Numbered from the stretch's first letter, positions 1-9,824 are shown. The stretch is DNA of 64,000 nt from Picocystis sp. L7 (GCA_020975725.1 QXJR01000028.1:620001-684000); one strand, 5' to 3'. Translations and numbers: made by a program. The notes: generated by a model from the letters alone, not told the origin.

Positions 1-1
1 A

Positions 2-916
2 TCGCCATGCGCGGAAACGAGCACGTATGCCTCCGCCACCGGCGAGCCTAGTGCCTACGAAAGAGTGCACGGACAAGTCTCCAGACATGCTGCTGATTGG
101 CATGCAGTGCCTTGGTGCGATCAAATGGAAGACGTGAAGTACGAGAAGTGCGAAGAAGGAATCGCAAGAATCACCATCTGCAGACCGCATCGAAGGAACG
201 CATTCCGACCGCAAACCGTGCAGGAACTGGCCAGGTGCTTCGCCGACGCCAGAGACGACGAAAACGTCGGCGTGGTGATCTTCACTGGCGAAGGGAATTT
301 GGCCTTCTGCAGTGGTGGAGATCAACATGCTCGAGGAGAGGGTGGGTACGTTGGGAAGGACGGGATTGCCAGGCTCAACGTACTGGACCTGCAAAACCAA
401 ATCCGCAGACTGCCCAAACCAGTCGTCGCCATGGTTGCAGGATACGCTGTGGGCGGAGGACACATATTGCACATGGTGTGTGACCTAACTGTAGCAGCGG
501 AAAACGCTGTGTTTGGTCAAACTGGACCCAAGGTGGGTAGCTTCGATGCAGGTTATGGATGCACTCACATGGCCAGAATCATCGGCCAGAAAAAGGCCAG
601 AGAAATGTGGTTCCTGGCAAGGATGTACAGTGCCAAGCAAGCACTGGACATGGGACTCATCAACGCGGTTGTTCCTCTCGAGAAGCTGGAGGAAGAGACA
701 GTAGCTTGGGCAAGGGAGATGCTGAGGAATAGCCCAACAGCGATCCGGCTTTTGAAGGCGGCACTGAATGCGGATGAAGATGGTCAAGCCGGTTTGCAAG
801 AGCTAGGGGGCAGTGCGACCTTGCTGTTTTATCAAACGGAGGAAGGTTCAGAAGGGAGAAAGGCATACCTGGAAAAGAGAAGACCAGATTTCTCGAAGTT
901 TAAACGCTACCCCTGA
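2..916 (+). CDS. menB: 1,4-dihydroxy-2-naphthoyl-CoA synthase (MenB), 5' partial
   Basis: This crotonase-fold enzyme closes the second ring of the naphthoquinone in phylloquinone/menaquinone synthesis, acting on o-succinylbenzoyl-CoA. Visible family marks are CSGGDQ, the oxyanion-hole stretch [27 protein letters not shown] and the C-terminal PDFSKFKR. The wording around [10 protein letters not shown] and FDAGYG is closer to plant MenB than to bacterial MenB. The frame stays open from the stop at 914-916 to the left window edge, and the residues before Met at 125 (YERVHGQV) match the plant N-terminal region, so the ATG at 125 is probably internal and the true start lies outside. Plant MenB is peroxisomal through an N-terminal PTS2; that part is not visible here. 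No intron is apparent. Confidence 0.93.
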   Translation, partial: SPCAETSTYASATGEPSAYERVHGQVSRHAADWHAVPWCDQMEDVKYEKCEEGIARITICRPHRRNAFRPQTVQELARCFADARDDENVGVVIFTGEGNLAFCSGGDQHARGEGGYVGKDGIARLNVLDLQNQIRRLPKPVVAMVAGYAVGGGHILHMVCDLTVAAENAVFGQTGPKVGSFDAGYGCTHMARIIGQKKAREMWFLARMYSAKQALDMGLINAVVPLEKLEEETVAWAREMLRNSPTAIRLLKAALNADEDGQAGLQELGGSATLLFYQTEEGSEGRKAYLEKRRPDFSKFKRYP

Positions 917-2132
917 GCCGGTGCATTTTTTGCTTCCATACGATTTCCCATGTACGATGTCCTATTTTCTCAGGCTGTTCCCTTGCCTTGAAGAGGGTTG
1001 CAGTAGCCTGGTTCTTGCACTTCCTGCTGGCGGGTGTGAGCACCGGATTTTGGAGGACTATCCCATTAGCACTGTTTCCTTGTCTATGAAAGCAGATTCT
1101 ACTTCCATGTTTAGATGATCGCCACGAATTCCATGTGTGTCAGGTACTATCTGTCCCACACACACACACAGAACAATGCCATTTTTTTCTTATTTACATC
1201 ATGACCGGGTAAGAAAGGGCGCACAAAAGGGCCTCGCCTGTCTATTTGGGCTACATGTTCGGGTTGGGGGTGGTTCCAATGTCCATGCATTGGATGCCGT
1301 CTGAGCGTGATATCGTGGGAGCCCTGTGAAGGTGGTGCCCACCCCTCAAAAGCGATCCTGTAGCCCACCATGGAACTTGGGAGCGTTCTCTCCATGGATG
1401 TTGCTGTCGATGCCTCCTCTTCCCCGGCTCCACGACAAAGCATTGGTTTGGCATGGTGAAAGTGTTGGGCATGGAGAGACTTGGAATCGTTCATCTCGCA
1501 CTAGTACCGAAAGAGTGTGCAGACCATTTATCTGTGTATTGATTAATGGGTCGGACGATCCGAAGGAATGCCCGAGTCCTCAAAATGCTGGTCTTGCCCG
1601 CTCCACGATCTAGAAATGGTGCAAACGAGCGCCATCGTGCTCGTCCCTTTCATGCATGTACCTCCGGTTAGGTGGAGGGGCAGGTGGTGTGCAGGACTGG
1701 CTTCTCCATTCCTCCGAACGAAGGTCATCCACCTTCGGGAGGGTGCATGATCCTTGCTGCCAGCTGTACTCTTGGATCTCCCTTCGGATGGATGCTTGTG
1801 GGCCCGGCCCGATCCAGATCGTCCCCCCCGAGGGAACGCAGATCCGAACAGATCTCCTCGTCCCCACCGTCGATCCCATTTCTCCCTCTCTTCACGTGCA
1901 AACTGATCCATCCGTGATCCGAGTCCATCCCTGGGGATCCGCGTCGTCGTCCCTCCCCTCCCCCCGTCCACCTCGGTTCGTCTCTTCCGAGGTTCGTGCG
2001 AACCCACCCGGATGGCTGTAGCATCCCTGGGGCCTGTCGGGGGTGGGGCAACGGGTGGCTCGGAGACGTCTCCATGGAACATTTAAATGTATGGGAAAAA
2101 CGGATCCGAAGACGTGTCGAAAGTGAAACAAC
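917..2132. other. Intergenic region with (CA)7 tract
   Basis: No supported gene lies between menB and the carrier. A short CA microsatellite occupies 1157-1170. Several open frames of 60-180 codons occur on both strands, but none shows family motifs or a signal peptide, and they overlap each other. The last few hundred bases should carry the carrier promoter; CCCTGGGG at about 2030 resembles short stretches in other promoters of the window. Confidence 0.5.
1157..1170 (+). repeat. (CA)7 microsatellite
   Basis: Seven uninterrupted CA units lie about 240 bases downstream of menB. No function is implied. Confidence 0.9.
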
Positions 2133-3267
2133 ATGGCCGCATCCGATGGAAGGCTGCTGGGCTTCGCATCGGGAGCCTTCGGAGCCGTGGTCGCTGGAGC
2201 AGTCACCCATCCCATCGATCTCGTCAAGGTGAGGGGAACGACCCGGAACAACGGGATGGGAGACGATGGAGGCAACGGTTCGGACACGAACGAGAAAACG
2301 AAAACCGATGGAAACACCAAGGCACCGAGGAATCGAACGAAACGGGAACCAAACACTGACCCGAAATGGAACGAACGATTCGACGCCCGTGGGAACCGTC
2401 GCTTTGTACCAACAGGTGAGGATGCAACTGCAGACAGGACCAACACTGGCGACCGAAGAACTGGTCGACACTACGTATCGCAGGCACCGTGTTTCAAGGC
2501 ACCCAAGCATGCTACGGACAGGATTGAAAGTCGCAACGAACGAAGGGATTGGTGCGCTTTACAAAGGACTCACAGCTTCGATGGCAAGGCAAGTCTTGTA
2601 CACGGGGACACGCTTTGGTGCATACGATATCGCCAAGGGATTCTTGAACAACACCAAGGATGATGGGAACATGGCATTTCACAAAAAAGTCGTAGCAGGG
2701 TTGGGGAGTGGAGCCATAGGGGCCATGGTTGGGAACCCTGCAGATCTAGCGTTGGTGAGGATGCAAGCGGATGGAAGACTCCCTCTCGTGCAGCGGCGGA
2801 ATTATGGGAACGTGGGCCATGCTGTCGCAACCATTGCGAAAGAAGAGGGTGTTCTCTCTCTTTGGAGGGGGTGTCTACCCACAGTCAATCGTGCCATGAT
2901 AGTGACCGCATCCCAACTGGCCGTGTATGACCAGGCAAAACTTGAGATCCGGCAAGCGACAGGCTGGGGCAATGGATTACCGCTGCAGGCCTCGGCAAGC
3001 TTTGCTGCAGGGATCGTAGCAGCATTGACATCCACCCCGCTGGATGTTGCAAAAACCCGGCTCATGGACATGAAACCTCTTTCTGATGGAACGATGCCAT
3101 ATAGAGGCACTTTAGATTGCATTACTAGAACCTTGTACAATGAAGGTTTTCTGGCCATTTATAGAGGGCTTGGTCCCATCCTTGCACGGCAACTACCGCT
3201 TAACATAGTGCAATTTGTTTCCGTGGAGTGGTGTATAAATCTGTATAAAACCTTCGGCATAGCATGA
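2133..3267 (+). CDS. Mitochondrial dicarboxylate-type carrier (SLC25 family), two exons
   Basis: Inner-membrane solute carrier resembling plant DIC1-3 and uncoupling-like carriers, which exchange malate, oxaloacetate, phosphate or sulfate. Three SLC25 repeats are visible, each with its Px[DE]xx[KR] signature: PIDLVKVRMQLQ, NPADLALVRMQADGRLP and TPLDVAKTRLMDMK. Exon 1 is 2133-2228 and exon 2 is 2416-3267. The intron 2229-2415 (187 nt, GTGAGG...CAACAG, phase 0) splits the first signature exactly between PIDLVK and VRMQLQ. A plausible branch site CACTGAC lies about 45 nt before the 3' splice site. The joined protein is 315 residues, normal for the family. The intron is flanked by an 8-bp direct repeat (see findings). 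The substrate is inferred from similarity only. Confidence 0.9.
2227..2421 (+). repeat. 8-bp direct repeat AGGTGAGG flanking an intron
   Basis: AGGTGAGG at 2227-2234 recurs exactly at 2414-2421, the two copies covering the 5' and 3' splice junctions of the carrier intron. Flanking bases differ on both sides, so the repeat is exactly 8 bp. Confidence 0.85.
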
Positions 3268-3328
3268 TGCTTCAAGAGCTTCCCTGAGGTGACAATCGCT
3301 GCATTGAGAACCCAGAGGCTGACATGAT

Positions 3329-3334
3329 AATAAA
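3329..3334 (+). terminator. AATAAA poly(A) signal of the carrier gene
   Basis: The hexamer lies 62 nt after the carrier stop codon. Confidence 0.6.
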
Positions 3335-3433
3335 ATACCTTTTTTTGAAAAAGCTCAAGGTTTCTTGCTCAGAGTGCATTCATGTAGGCGAAATTGTCTC
3401 TGTCTTCTTTTCAGTTCCCATTGCTTGAGTTAG

Positions 3434-3991
3434 CTAGGTTAGAAATTCAAAGCTCAGGATCCCTGCCCCTTCCATGACCGCAATATAGGAGAGACCGGCG
3501 GCTGAGAAGGCATGCCAGACAGTGTGGCGCACTACAAATTCCTTTTGTGAGGTGCTGCTGCGACTCCAATTTAGGATGGACAGCGACAACAGCAACATCA
3601 GCGCGACCTTAATGCGGAACAGAAAAGATGCCTTGGCACACCAAAAGATTAGTCTGACCGGGCTAAAAAGGGTGCCTAGCGTCGCGAACAATCGATCGGA
3701 GCTGTTCACGAACTTGGAATGTGGAAGCACACTGTCGGCCAGCAGGCTGAATATGCCGATCAAGACGAAGAGCACGCCCAACAGATACATTTGATAAGCG
3801 AAATAAGCCACGGCAACACACCAGTAAAGTAACGAGGATAGTGCGACCCAGTACGAGAACTTTATTTCCAAGTGGAAGTCTCCATTCATCAGCAATTCCA
3901 AGTGTTTGACGGAGCTAGACCGGACCAGCTGTCCAGCGGAGCCAAGGGCACCACTGGACCTTCTTCTCATTCCGTTCTTCTTCTCGCCCAT
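3434..3991 (-). CDS. Small multi-pass membrane protein, function unknown
   Basis: The frame is open upstream to 4456, but the first ~155 codons look like non-coding sequence; I chose the ATG at 3991 (MGEKKNGMRRRSS), giving 185 residues, and an ATG at 4069 is possible. After a basic Ser/Arg-rich N terminus there are about four or five hydrophobic segments, including YWVALSSLLYWCVAVAYFAY, YLLGVLFVLIGIFSLLADSV and VALMLLLSLSILNW. SSDRLFATLG and HTVWHAFSAAGLSYI give conserved-looking Ser/Asp and His positions of the sort seen in CREST-type integral membrane hydrolases (PAQR, ceramidase, TMEM8), but the similarity is too loose to assign. It is transcribed convergently with the carrier, with 166 bases between the stops. 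Confidence 0.6.
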   Translation of the reverse strand: MGEKKNGMRRRSSGALGSAGQLVRSSSVKHLELLMNGDFHLEIKFSYWVALSSLLYWCVAVAYFAYQMYLLGVLFVLIGIFSLLADSVLPHSKFVNSSDRLFATLGTLFSPVRLIFWCAKASFLFRIKVALMLLLSLSILNWSRSSTSQKEFVVRHTVWHAFSAAGLSYIAVMEGAGILSFEFLT

Positions 3992-5227
3992 GTCGATGGG
4001 ACGGATGCAGGTGCCTTCGTTTTCCCTCTTCGGATGCCTGTTTTGGTTTGCGTTGGTATGCGCCACCATGGACGTCTGTCTGCCGAATTTGGAGAGGGAG
4101 CACGTGGTTCCCCTTCCAGTCGATTCGTCGATTCGCGAATATTCTCTGAAGGTTCGATGCCCATCTCGGGATTCCATTCCACGATGGAACGTAGCGAGGG
4201 AAATCGAGAAAACACGGAAAAGGGATGGGTGGAGGTGGAACTTCGCGTCGGGATAGCTGCGAATCAACAACGGTGTGCCCTGGAACATCCTCCAAAGCGA
4301 GGAGCACATGGAGGAGGAACATAACAAAGCGGAGAAAGGGTGGAACACGATGAACCGTGTGGTGGGACCGTGGAGGCATCGAGAAACAAATCTAGGCGTC
4401 ATAGAGGAATAGCGTATGAATTCTCCTCGGCCGCCAAGGAGAAAAGGCGTGAACAAATCAATACTACGTTCTTCCCGGTGACCTTATTTTATGCAATAGC
4501 ATCCCTCCCAATCATTCATCGCAAGCTTGTGCAATCATGGAAGTTCATGGATGCCATGACCGTCCTCCTCTGTCCTTCAATGTGAACTCCGTGTCAAGTA
4601 CTGCTTTGCGCGTTCTTGGAACATACGGCAACCTTTCCACGCCGTTGCAAAAAGTGCTCTTTTGGTGTCGTCAAGCTTTAAAATGATCAAACGTTGGTCC
4701 AAGCTGTCGATTAGGAGGGTTTCCCTCGTTGAAATCGACTTACCCGTTAGCGATTTTATCTATGGACCCAAGGAGAACGTGACGAGAAGGTTAAAGTGCA
4801 CCTACTTGAGTTCACGGTGGCGAAAGCTAGCTCGCGTGTTTTCTATCGTAGGTCGGTTCACGAATCGTCGTTTCGGCATGGCTTTGTTCCTCCTTGCACC
4901 ACAATGATGGGGCATCGCTCGTATCCGCATGGCTTCCTACACCTCCCCACCGCACCTATCCTCGCTTGCGATTGGTTGTCATCGCCTCCCCTTTCCCCTT
5001 TCTGTCCCTGAGTCTTTCCCCTTTCGGTCCTGGGGTCTTTCCCCCCTTCGATTGGGAGAGTCCGAGGTACCAGGTTCAGAAAGGGGAACGTTCCCCTTAT
5101 CCACTTGAGGGAAACCTTCGGGAATGCCGACGTCGTTCTCCGACGCGTGAAATACGATGAAGGCGGTCGGCACGTTGTTGCAAACAGGAAAGGTGGAGAG
5201 TTGGCGGCTGTCCACCACTCAAGGACG
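3992..5227. other. Divergent intergenic region
   Basis: Lies between the minus-strand membrane protein and the first lactone oxidase. No supported gene. It ends in a C/T-rich stretch (about 4985-5050) with three TTTCCCC-type repeats and, at 5081-5098, an 18-bp palindrome. The GGTTCAGAA at 5072 matches a motif seen upstream of several other genes. Confidence 0.5.
5081..5098. promoter_or_regulatory. 18-bp perfect palindrome in promoter region
   Basis: AAGGGGAACGTTCCCCTT is a perfect inverted repeat about 130 bases before the ATG at 5228. A dimeric regulator site is possible; function is inferred only from symmetry and position. Confidence 0.5.
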
Positions 5228-6874
5228 ATGCTGGTCAATCTTGGCGTCTTGCTCCTGGCAGCTACGGCCCAAGGTTGGCAGAACTACCAAGGTGAATGGC
5301 CATGCAGTTCCAGGCTGAAGAGCGATATCTATCCCACGTCGTTGCGTGAGTTGCGACGAGCCGTAAGGGACAATCGATTCGTCAAAGGAGTGGGCGCAGG
5401 ACACAGCTGGGACTCGTACATCGGATGTGGGGGTTCGACGTCCGAAGCGGTGAACATCGTCATGACCGAGTTCGAAACGGGAGATCGCAACGTCGAGCTG
5501 AACCTCGAGGACATGACCGTCAAAGTGCCGGCCAGCATGATGACGAGAGACCTACTCCGATACCTGGATGAACAGAAAAGCGACCGCTATCCCAACGGGT
5601 TGTCCCTGCGGTCCTATCCCTGGTGGATCGACCAAACCTTGTGTGGGGCTGTGGCCACGGGAACCCACGGTTCCAGCATGCACGAGGACGGTGGATCGCT
5701 GTCCAGTCAAGTCCAATGCTTGGGAATGGTGCTTGCAGACGGGGAGTACAGGAAGTTCTGCGATGACACCCACCCAGAGGAAATGCAAGCACTCAAAGTG
5801 TCCGCGGGCCGCCTGGGGGTCATTGCACACTGCTTCATGAAAGTCATTCCAAGTGAGAATGTGAGAGTCTCCCGCCAGGCCTTGAGCCGCAGTGATCTAA
5901 TCAGCGAAGTGGAGACCATGCAAGATGTGTTCACATCTGGGGGAGAAACTGCGCTAGCTCGGAGGTTTGATAATACCCAGTATGCCTGGTTTGTACCAAC
6001 TGACAGTGTCCAGAAATGGTCCTACGAATTGCAAGGCATTCGGTCTACGGACCAGTCCTTGATGCGTGGTATTGGAACCTACAATCTGAGCAATCCTGAA
6101 ACTGCAGAGCTGCCGGAGTTGCGCGCAGATCAAATGGTGGGGGAAAACATTACCGAAGGCACCAACGAAACCTTGACTTTGGAAAGGGAACCGGTATCCA
6201 TGGAAGATCTGATGCAGCTGGCTGAAGAAGCGATGTCCAGGAAGGAGAGCGCATCAGGTGCCCCTAGAGATCCGTTGCTATTGCTTCAGTCTCCTTCCTG
6301 GTGGTCTAACAGGATTGAGAATCTTTTCTTACGTTGGTACCCAGCTGGAACATTTTCGTACAAGGATGCTTTCTTACAGAATCCAACCTCAGGCACGGAA
6401 TACACGATTTACGATCAGTACGAGTATTCTATTCCCATCTCAAGCGCGGGCGCATGTATGAGAAGGATGGCTAGGTACATCGACAGGAACAGGGTTAGCT
6501 CTGCCTTCAGGAGTCCTGTTCTTGTCCGTCTTGTCAAGGCAGAGAAGAACATTCTCCTCTCAAACACCCAGGACGAGCCACGCCTGTACATGAACATGAA
6601 CGATGATCTTTCCTACAACATGCGTGGAGACCAAGAGAATGAACCAATGCTGGAATTGGGCCACTTCCTGCGCAACAGGTGTGACGCACGACTTCATTGG
6701 GGGAAGACCAAGTCTACCTTGCGTCGCTCCAGTGACCTGGATGGAAAGGCAGACTATCAAGATACATGGTGTGAATTTGGGAAGTATGTGAATCTGTTGG
6801 ATCCCACGAACAAGTTTGCCGGGGATGCTGGCAGAAGGTCTTCACGATACTACTGGGACTGGACCGACTGCTGA
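5228..6874 (+). CDS. Secreted sugar-1,4-lactone oxidase-like flavoprotein, copy 1
   Basis: Member of the VAO/PCMH FAD-oxidase fold related to L-gulono- and D-arabinono-1,4-lactone oxidases, which make ascorbate-type products from aldonolactones. The start at 5228 gives a clean signal peptide (MLVNLGVLLLAATAQG); the frame is open upstream without an ATG. The FAD-binding domain includes GVGAGHSW near residue 56, the stretch around CGAVATGTHGSS near 145, and SAGRLGVI. The C-terminal ALO-type domain ends with HWGKTK near 490 and DPTNKFAGDAG. Length is 548 residues, typical for the family. It is the first of a tandem pair; residues about 50-210 are nearly identical to copy 2 while the rest has diverged. 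Substrate is unknown. Confidence 0.85.
   Translation: MLVNLGVLLLAATAQGWQNYQGEWPCSSRLKSDIYPTSLRELRRAVRDNRFVKGVGAGHSWDSYIGCGGSTSEAVNIVMTEFETGDRNVELNLEDMTVKVPASMMTRDLLRYLDEQKSDRYPNGLSLRSYPWWIDQTLCGAVATGTHGSSMHEDGGSLSSQVQCLGMVLADGEYRKFCDDTHPEEMQALKVSAGRLGVIAHCFMKVIPSENVRVSRQALSRSDLISEVETMQDVFTSGGETALARRFDNTQYAWFVPTDSVQKWSYELQGIRSTDQSLMRGIGTYNLSNPETAELPELRADQMVGENITEGTNETLTLEREPVSMEDLMQLAEEAMSRKESASGAPRDPLLLLQSPSWWSNRIENLFLRWYPAGTFSYKDAFLQNPTSGTEYTIYDQYEYSIPISSAGACMRRMARYIDRNRVSSAFRSPVLVRLVKAEKNILLSNTQDEPRLYMNMNDDLSYNMRGDQENEPMLELGHFLRNRCDARLHWGKTKSTLRRSSDLDGKADYQDTWCEFGKYVNLLDPTNKFAGDAGRRSSRYYWDWTDC
5375..5855 (+). repeat. Near-identical 481-bp tract shared with 7469-7949
   Basis: Base-by-base reading finds four mismatches in 481 positions against 7469-7949 (offset 2094). 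Immediately outside both ends the two genes diverge strongly. Confidence 0.95.
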
Positions 6875-7297
6875 AGAAGCATACGAGGCAAAGGGCCAAC
6901 CGTACGATCAAGTTCAACGCACGGCGGATCTCTGCTTGACGGCATGGGTCCTCGTATGCTTCGACTTGATTTCCTTTGTAATATGCTCATGAACGCCACG
7001 GACCAAGATTCCTTTGCGCATCTTACCTTCCACACCCGCATCCTGCGTCCCTTCCTCGTTCGAACCACGCAAAAACCCATCCGCTCGTGCCTGAGCCCCT
7101 TTGGAGTCGGGACACTTCTTTCGGTTCTCCCCGACCTCGAAACTGGGGGAGGACGGCGGAGGGGCGGGTGTGAACCCCATCGGAGATCTCGAGGGTCGAC
7201 CCACGTGGAGGACTTCGTTGGGATTTCCAGGAGGTCGCCACGCGTCGACACAGTGCAGACGACGAAGGAACGCGGACGAGGTGGAGGAGCTGCAACC
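6875..7297. promoter_or_regulatory. Intergenic region between tandem oxidase genes
   Basis: 423 bases carry the 3' end of copy 1 and the promoter of copy 2. GGAGATCTCGAGGGTCGAC near 7180 resembles the GATCTCGA-type motif found in other promoters here. Although the frame of copy 2 stays open upstream to 6944, that part shows no protein-like features. Confidence 0.5.
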
Positions 7298-9136
7298 ATG
7301 CACGCGAGAAACACGCGAAATTGGACGGTTGTGCTGCTGGCCATGGCAGGGTGGAGGATGGCACGAGGCTGGCAGAACTACCAAGGTGAATGGCCGTGCA
7401 AGCCAGAGCTGAAAGACGACGTGTATCCCAAGGATTTGGAAGAATTGAAGCAAGCGGTGAAGCAAAACCGATTCGTCAAAGGAGTGGGCGCAGGACACAG
7501 CTGGGACCCGTACATCGGATGTGGGGGTTCGACGTCCGAAGCGGTGAACATCGTCATGACCGAGTTCGAAACGGGAGATCGCAACGTCGAGCTGAACCTC
7601 GAGGACATGACCGTCAAAGTGCCGGCCAGCATGATGACGAGAGACCTACTCCGATACCTGGATGAACAGAAAAGCGACCGCTATCCCAACGGGTTGTCCC
7701 TGCGGTCCTATCCCTGGTGGATCGATCAAACCTTGTGTGGGGCTGTGGCCACGGGAACCCACGGTTCCAGCATGCACGAGGACGGTGGATCGCTGTCCAG
7801 TCAAGTCCAATGCTTGGGAATGGTGCTTGCAGACGGGGAGTACAGGAAGTTCTGCGATGACACCCACCCAGAGGAAATGCAAGCACTCAAAGTGTCCGCG
7901 GGCCGCCTGGGGGTCATTGCACATTGCTTTATGAAAGTCATTCCAAGTGTGGATGTCAGAGTCTCCCGAGAAGGTTTGTCTGAAAGTGAAATCGTTGAGG
8001 TAGTGAAGAACATGCAGGAGGTCTATGGTACGGGCGGCGAGGAGGAGCTTGCAGAGAAATACCCAGATGTCCAGGTGTTTTGGTTCCCGCAGACTAACCA
8101 TGGGTACAAATGGACCTACGAGCTGGTCAATGGTGGAAGACAGGGCTCCTTGGCTCGTGGTTTGGACACGTACAACTTTTCCGACCCCGAAAACGTGCAG
8201 CTTCCAGAATTGGAATCGGACAGCCTGTTTGACCGCGGACAGGGACGCTCCGACGGAACAGCGAATGAAATTTCGTTTCGCAGAGATCCTGTGTCATATG
8301 TCGACATCAAAGAACTTGCAGAGGAAAACCAGGCTAGAAATCGTCAACCCAGCAACACAGGCCAACGTTTCCCCCTGGTAGTGACACAATCGGCCAGCTG
8401 GTGGGCGAGGCAGATTGAGAGGCTCATCCTGAGATGGTACCCTGTTGGCACCTTTGCTTACAAAGATGCATTCTTACAGAACCCACGCTTTGGCACTGAG
8501 TACACACTGTATGACCAGTACGAGTTTTCCGTCCCTGTTTCAAGAGCAGGTTCGTGCTTTGAGGGGTTCGCATCCTTCGTAGATGAAAACGGGCTTGGTG
8601 AAGGATTCCGCACGCCTGTTCTCGTCCGACTGGTCAAGTCTGAAAACAATATCCTTCTTTCCAACACAAATGGCGAACCTCACGTGTACATCAACATGAA
8701 CGATGATGTCTCTTACAATCTGGAGGGAAACGCTGTTAACAACCGGTTCATCTCGGCGGCCAACTATTTACGAAGCTCGTCCTGCCAAGGCAGACTGCAT
8801 TGGGGCAAAACAAAAGCCACGTTGGATCGAGATACCAATGGATTCTCCGAGTATCCCGAGACCTGGTGTCATTTTGGGAGAACAGTTGCTGAGTTTGATC
8901 CCATGGGAAAATTCGAGGGAGACGCTGGCCATGGATCTCCCCACAATTATTGGACATGGGACAACTGCGGCCGAGGCACTTTCTTTGGCAGGGACAACTC
9001 AGCACAGGCAAATTGCACGGACAGTTCTCCTCCAGGATCCCCCTACACGTGTGCCGAGCAACTCAATTGGGGAAAGTGTGAAAGGGATTGGATGTTGGAG
9101 GGCAACTTCTGTGCAAGCACTTGCGGACGGTGCTGA
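7298..9136 (+). CDS. Secreted sugar-1,4-lactone oxidase-like flavoprotein with ShKT tail, copy 2
   Basis: Paralogue of the preceding gene. The ATG at 7298 gives a signal peptide (MHARNTRNWTVVLLAMAGW) followed by the shared GWQNYQGEW. The FAD domain (GVGAGHSW near residue 62, CGAVATGTHGSS near 150) and the ALO C-terminal domain (HWGKTK near 500) are complete. Copy 1 ends shortly after its final tryptophan-rich motif; copy 2 continues past YWTWDNC for about 40 residues and closes with a six-cysteine ShKT-type domain, including WGKCERDWM and FCASTCGRC. Such tails occur on secreted enzymes of green algae. Length is 612 residues. Expected location is the secretory path or cell surface. Substrate unknown. 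Confidence 0.87.
   Translation: MHARNTRNWTVVLLAMAGWRMARGWQNYQGEWPCKPELKDDVYPKDLEELKQAVKQNRFVKGVGAGHSWDPYIGCGGSTSEAVNIVMTEFETGDRNVELNLEDMTVKVPASMMTRDLLRYLDEQKSDRYPNGLSLRSYPWWIDQTLCGAVATGTHGSSMHEDGGSLSSQVQCLGMVLADGEYRKFCDDTHPEEMQALKVSAGRLGVIAHCFMKVIPSVDVRVSREGLSESEIVEVVKNMQEVYGTGGEEELAEKYPDVQVFWFPQTNHGYKWTYELVNGGRQGSLARGLDTYNFSDPENVQLPELESDSLFDRGQGRSDGTANEISFRRDPVSYVDIKELAEENQARNRQPSNTGQRFPLVVTQSASWWARQIERLILRWYPVGTFAYKDAFLQNPRFGTEYTLYDQYEFSVPVSRAGSCFEGFASFVDENGLGEGFRTPVLVRLVKSENNILLSNTNGEPHVYINMNDDVSYNLEGNAVNNRFISAANYLRSSSCQGRLHWGKTKATLDRDTNGFSEYPETWCHFGRTVAEFDPMGKFEGDAGHGSPHNYWTWDNCGRGTFFGRDNSAQANCTDSSPPGSPYTCAEQLNWGKCERDWMLEGNFCASTCGRC
7469..7949 (+). repeat. Near-identical 481-bp tract shared with 5375-5855
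   Basis: Partner of 5375-5855, with four mismatches. It encodes much of the FAD-binding domain. Confidence 0.95.
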
Positions 9137-9269
9137 GAGCCTAATGAGCAACAGAAATGCTTCCTGTTTGAAAATGGGGCCGTGGTCTCTTCTTGCTTTG
9201 TTCCTAGAAGGAATGTTTGCCTCATCCCGTTGTAATGTGGGTGCAGATGTTTTCATTTCTGCCTCGCAT

Positions 9270-9824
9270 CTATCTTCTCCTCCTTTCCTCTCTCCTCCGA
9301 CCACCTTCCTTCGGTTTCCTTGGTCCATCTTGTTCCATCCCTTTCCCATGTGCTTCCCAAGGTGGTCTGGGATTGCCGCTAGCAGGCGGGGCACTCCCAA
9401 ATGCTGCAGCCGCAATGGCTTGTTTTCTGTCATAGGGTTTCGACCTCTGCTGTCCACGTTCACGTTCCCTCCTGGCAGCTCCTCCGGACCCTCCTGCACC
9501 CCCATCGGCTCCCTCTCTGGTTTGTGTGTCTTTTTGCGCATAAGTCACCACGCATGGTTTCCCGTCGAATTGCTTTCCATGCATGCCACGTTGACAAGCA
9601 GCGGCCGCTTCTGGTGTCTCGAAATCCACGAGCACGTACCCTTTGAACTTTCCGTTGGTCTTGTCCTCGTAGAAGGTGAGTTCCCGTAGGTTACCATAGG
9701 TTGCACATGCATTTTCCACGTCTTCATCTTTGATCCACCAGTGCAATTGTCCCACATACACTTTGGTGGATGCTGGTGGTGGCCCACCACGTCCTCCTTC
9801 CATGTCGGACGATCTGGCGCGCAT
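9270..9824 (-). CDS. CFIm68/CPSF6-like RRM protein
   Basis: An RRM spans about residues 20-97: VYVGQLHWWIKDEDVE (RNP2 with the double tryptophan typical of the CPSF6/7 family) and GKFKGYVLVDFETPEAA (RNP1). HGKQFDGKPCVVTYA closes the domain, as in plant CFIm68 homologues. The C-terminal half is Gly/Arg-rich with RER and RRRE runs. In animals and plants this protein partners CFIm25 in the cleavage factor that selects poly(A) sites. The protein is 184 residues, shorter than animal CPSF6, so the Pro-rich and RS parts are reduced. Met 8 at 9803 is an alternative start. It is convergent with the lactone oxidase, with 133 bases between. Confidence 0.83.
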   Translation of the reverse strand: MRARSSDMEGGRGGPPPASTKVYVGQLHWWIKDEDVENACATYGNLRELTFYEDKTNGKFKGYVLVDFETPEAAAACQRGMHGKQFDGKPCVVTYAQKDTQTREGADGGAGGSGGAARRERERGQQRSKPYDRKQAIAAAAFGSAPPASGNPRPPWEAHGKGMEQDGPRKPKEGGRRREERRRR

